Assembly (NCBI GenBank): GCA_016204645.1
Contig: JACQKI010000014.1
Coordinates: 1-15,458 of the forward strand
Direction: 5' to 3'
Origin: Candidatus Kerfeldbacteria bacterium
GTDB lineage: Bacteria > Patescibacteriota > Patescibacteriia > SBBC01
DNA length: 15,458 nucleotides
The position numbers and the translations under genes were made by a program. The notes below the pieces were generated by a model. It had not been told where the DNA came from. It was given only the letters and a program-made list of their open reading frames with translations, and searched no databases. Positions within the stretch are counted from its first letter, which is position 1. Every line of letters begins with the position of its first letter. Of this stretch, positions 13,374 through 15,458 are shown piece after piece.

Positions 13374-13789
13374 CAGACGCTCGCCTCCTTGGCCACAACC
13401 CGAGTCTTGACCGGCAGCTTGTAGGCGGCTAAGCGCAAGGCTTGGCGGGCAACCTCGGGCGCCACGCCGTCCATTTCGAACAGCACCATACCCGGCTTGA
13501 CCACGGCCACGAAGTGATCGACCGACCCTTTGCCGCCGCCCATGCCGACTTCCAAACCTTTGAACGTCACGGGCTTATCGGGAAAAATACGAATCCAAAT
13601 CTTGCCACCGCGCTGGACAAAACGAGTCATGGCCCGGCGCGCCGCTTCCAGCTGGCGAGCGGTCAGCCACGAAGCTTCCAGCGATCGTAGTCCAAACGAC
13701 CCGAAGCTGAGTTCAGTTTTACGGCTGGCGCGACCGCGGATGACGCCGCGGTGGTGCTTGCGATGCTTGACTTTCTTAGGGAGCAGCAT
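13373..13789 (-). CDS. rplP: 50S ribosomal protein L16
   Basis: A 138-residue L16, which helps place tRNA in the A and P sites and organises the peptidyl transferase region. The start MLLPKKVKHRKHHRG, the GGKIWIRIFPDKPVT strand and the GMGGGKGSVDHFVAVVKPG loop are conserved. ATG at 13789 lies five bases after the rpsC stop. No clear ribosome site is seen. Confidence 0.97.
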   Translation of the reverse strand: MLLPKKVKHRKHHRGVIRGRASRKTELSFGSFGLRSLEASWLTARQLEAARRAMTRFVQRGGKIWIRIFPDKPVTFKGLEVGMGGGKGSVDHFVAVVKPGMVLFEMDGVAPEVARQALRLAAYKLPVKTRVVAKEASV

Positions 13790-13794
13790 GGTAG

Positions 13795-14466
13795 TTAGGT
13801 TCGCGGCTCACGGCGTTTAGCGGCAAATACTTCTCCCCGGTAGATCCAGACCTTGATACCGATGGCGCCGTAGGTCGTCCGGGCCGCGCCGCGGGCGTAC
13901 TCGACGTTGGCCCGCAGCGTCTGGAGCGGAATTTTTCCGGTTGACAGCTTTTCGGTCCGCGCGATCTCCGCGCCGTTCAGACGGCCGGCCAAGATGATCT
14001 TGGCGCCCAACGCTCCCGAGCGCATCACCTGGTCAACCGTGTGCTTCATCACCCGACGGAACGGCAGTCGCTTCTGAATTTGATCGATGACGTTGCGCAT
14101 GACGACCTGAGCATTCTGCTCGGGGTTGGCGATCTCCTGGACGTTGACTTTAACGTCAACCTTCCGCCGACCGCGGCCGATCAGTCGAGTCAGTTCCTTT
14201 TTCAGCTGCTCGACGCCGGTGCCGCCGCGGCCAATCACCACTCCCGGACGCGAAGTGTTGATGGTGACGGCCACGCCCGCCGGCGTGCGTTCGATGTCGA
14301 CGCTGGCCAACCCGGCTTCGCTCAACTTGCGGTTGAGAAAGCTGCGGATCTCCACGTCTTCACGCAGCAGGGCGCTGTACTTCTGGCTCTGCCGGGCGAA
14401 CCACTTGGAGTTCCAGGTGTCGATCACGCCCAGCCGGAACACTTTCGGATGTACCTTCTGTCCCAT
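13795..14466 (-). CDS. rpsC: 30S ribosomal protein S3
   Basis: A 223-residue S3, at the mRNA entry channel. It starts MGQKVHPKVFRLGVIDTWNSKWFA. It has a type II KH domain with the VVIGRGGTGVEQLKKEL loop (GRGG) and the C-terminal domain with GAKIILAGRLNGAEIARTE and YGAIGIKVWIYRGE. It follows rplV by two bases, with AAGG about 7 bases before the ATG. Confidence 0.97.
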   Translation of the reverse strand: MGQKVHPKVFRLGVIDTWNSKWFARQSQKYSALLREDVEIRSFLNRKLSEAGLASVDIERTPAGVAVTINTSRPGVVIGRGGTGVEQLKKELTRLIGRGRRKVDVKVNVQEIANPEQNAQVVMRNVIDQIQKRLPFRRVMKHTVDQVMRSGALGAKIILAGRLNGAEIARTEKLSTGKIPLQTLRANVEYARGAARTTYGAIGIKVWIYRGEVFAAKRREPRT

Positions 14467-14468
14467 AC

Positions 14469-14981
14469 TTAGACCTTGGCTTTCTCGCCTGGATGGCTGA
14501 TGCTCGGCTTAGCCGCGGCGGTTACGGTCGGCGCCCGACGCGGCGTCTTTGACCGGACTTTCGGTTCGGCCGGGGCACCCTTCACCTGGCGACGCGACAG
14601 CTTGGTTGGCTTGGCTTCAGCCACCGACTTCGGCCGCGCGGTCTGGCCGGATCGGGGGGCGAGTACGACCGTGACGTGCGACAGGCGCTTGAGGACCGGG
14701 GTGGCCCGACCCATGGCCCGAGGTTGAAAGCGTTTGAGCTTCGGGCCTTCGTTGGCGAACGCTTGCTTGACGTACAACGTTTTCGGATCAAGTTTGAAAT
14801 TGTGCTCGGCATTGGCTTCAGCCGACTTCAGCAACTTCAGCAGCGGACGGCTAGAGGCTTTCGGCAGGTGCTCGAGCTGGACCTCGGCTTCAGTCACGTT
14901 TTTTCCGCGAATCAAGCCCAAGACTAAGCGGACCTTACGCGGGGCGATTCGGAGGAAACGAAGTTTAGCCACGACGTCCAT
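14469..14981 (-). CDS. rplV: 50S ribosomal protein L22 with long C-terminal tail
   Basis: A 170-residue L22, whose hairpin lines the peptide exit tunnel. The conserved part (about residues 1-112) has AKLRFLRIAPRKVRLVLGLIRGK and the KRFQPRAMGRATPVLKRLSHVTVVL hairpin end. About 58 further residues form a low-complexity, Lys/Pro/Ala-rich basic tail, where most L22 proteins stop near 110. Such a tail is probably disordered and rRNA-binding (inference). ATG at 14981 is two bases after rpsS, with GGAGGG about 12 bases upstream. Confidence 0.95.
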   Translation of the reverse strand: MDVVAKLRFLRIAPRKVRLVLGLIRGKNVTEAEVQLEHLPKASSRPLLKLLKSAEANAEHNFKLDPKTLYVKQAFANEGPKLKRFQPRAMGRATPVLKRLSHVTVVLAPRSGQTARPKSVAEAKPTKLSRRQVKGAPAEPKVRSKTPRRAPTVTAAAKPSISHPGEKAKV

Positions 14982-14983
14982 AG

Positions 14984-15331
14984 CTACTTCGCGCCCTCCG
15001 CCGGCTTAGCCGCGGCTGGCGCGACCGGAGTAGCCGCCGCGGCGGCTGCGGCGGCGGCTTCAGCCTCTTTCTGGATTCGTCCGCCGTGCCGGACGAACTT
15101 TCGCGTCGGCGCAAACTCGCCCAACCGATGGCCGACCATATTTTCCACTACATAAACCGGCGTGTGGACACGGCCGTTATGAACGCCGATCGTAAAGCCA
15201 ACCATTTCCGGTGTGATGACCGAGTCGCGCGACCAAGTCTTGATTACGGTTCGGTCGCCAGCTCTCAGCCGATCCACTTTCTTGAGCAGCTTCGGATCAG
15301 TGAACGGACCTTTTTTCAGGCTGCGTGACAT
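14984..15331 (-). CDS. rpsS: 30S ribosomal protein S19 with Ala-rich tail
   Basis: A 115-residue S19, in the head of the small subunit, contacting S13 and the intersubunit bridge. MSRSLKKGPFTDPKLLKKV and VHNGRVHTPVYVVENMVGHRLGEFAPTRKF are diagnostic. After the usual end near residue 92 a tail of about 23 residues follows, mostly Ala and Pro with nine Ala in a row, from a GCC/GCG-rich repeat. ATG at 15331 lies four bases after the rplB stop. Confidence 0.96.
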   Translation of the reverse strand: MSRSLKKGPFTDPKLLKKVDRLRAGDRTVIKTWSRDSVITPEMVGFTIGVHNGRVHTPVYVVENMVGHRLGEFAPTRKFVRHGGRIQKEAEAAAAAAAAATPVAPAAAKPAEGAK

Positions 15332-15335
15332 ATGG

Positions 15336-15458
15336 TTACTGACGGTGACGGATGATTAAATAATCAGAGCGCCGGTGCTTGCGTCGCGTCTTGACGCCGA
15401 GCGCGTGTTTACCCCATGGCGTTTTCGGATACTTCAAGCCAATTGGGTTGACGCCCTC
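15336..15458 (-). CDS. rplB: 50S ribosomal protein L2, C-terminal end (partial)
   Basis: The last 40 codons and the TAA of L2, cut by the window edge. NPIGLKYPKTPWGKHALGVKTRRKHRRSDYLIIRHR matches the conserved C-terminus, with the PWGK and KTR segments. L2 is a core 23S rRNA-binding protein needed for subunit joining and peptidyl transfer. The gene order rplB-rpsS-rplV is the standard S10 order, so rplW, rplD and rplC are expected to the right. Confidence 0.95.
   Translation of the reverse strand, partial: EGVNPIGLKYPKTPWGKHALGVKTRRKHRRSDYLIIRHRQ

Overview
The window is a compact, gene-dense, GC-rich bacterial segment using the standard code (TGA, TAA and TAG all end real genes, often in 4-base ATGA/GTGA overlaps). 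I infer a Candidate Phyla Radiation (Patescibacteria) genome. The main reason is that the large spc-type ribosomal protein cluster has no rpmD (L30) between rpsE and rplO, a known trait of that group. L30 is also missing in cyanobacteria and chlamydiae, so the placement is probable, not proven. S14 is the short zinc-binding form and L24 carries a Cys4 zinc ribbon.

Left part (1-3780): a replication and repair neighbourhood. A DEDDh exonuclease (-) and the replicative helicase dnaB (+) diverge from a 118-base promoter region. dnaB converges, with a 6-base gap, on a 2H-phosphoesterase (2'-5' RNA ligase-like) gene (-). That gene diverges from a ybaB-recR pair (+). Left of the exonuclease lie three hairpins, two of them tandem with complementary loops.

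Middle (3797-7753): recR converges on a minus-strand operon read right to left: adk, map, ruvX, a WecA/TagO-type phosphoglycosyltransferase, a DUF192 membrane-anchored protein and rplU. Most genes overlap by 4-16 bases. The shared recR/rplU 3' end is an 8-bp hairpin. Between adk and secY lies a 169-base gene-free stretch that looks like a plus-strand structured RNA with its own promoter and terminator, divergent from the adk promoter.

Right part (7754-15458): an uninterrupted minus-strand S10/spc cluster in the order rplB (3' end only), rpsS, rplV, rpsC, rplP, rpmC, rpsQ, rplN, rplX, rplE, rpsN, rpsH, rplF, rplR, rpsE, rplO, secY. Gene gaps are -8 to +15 bases, except a 76-base spacer between rpsQ and rplN. 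That spacer is bracketed by a perfect 13-bp inverted repeat running from the rpsQ stop codon to the rplN start codon, at the classical S10/spc operon boundary.

The best candidates for undescribed biology are RNA-level: the putative secY-adk intergenic RNA, the rpsQ-rplN hairpin, the tandem hairpins with complementary loops, and a recurring arrangement in which the -10 box lies only 6-13 bases from the start codon (predicted leaderless or near-leaderless mRNAs).
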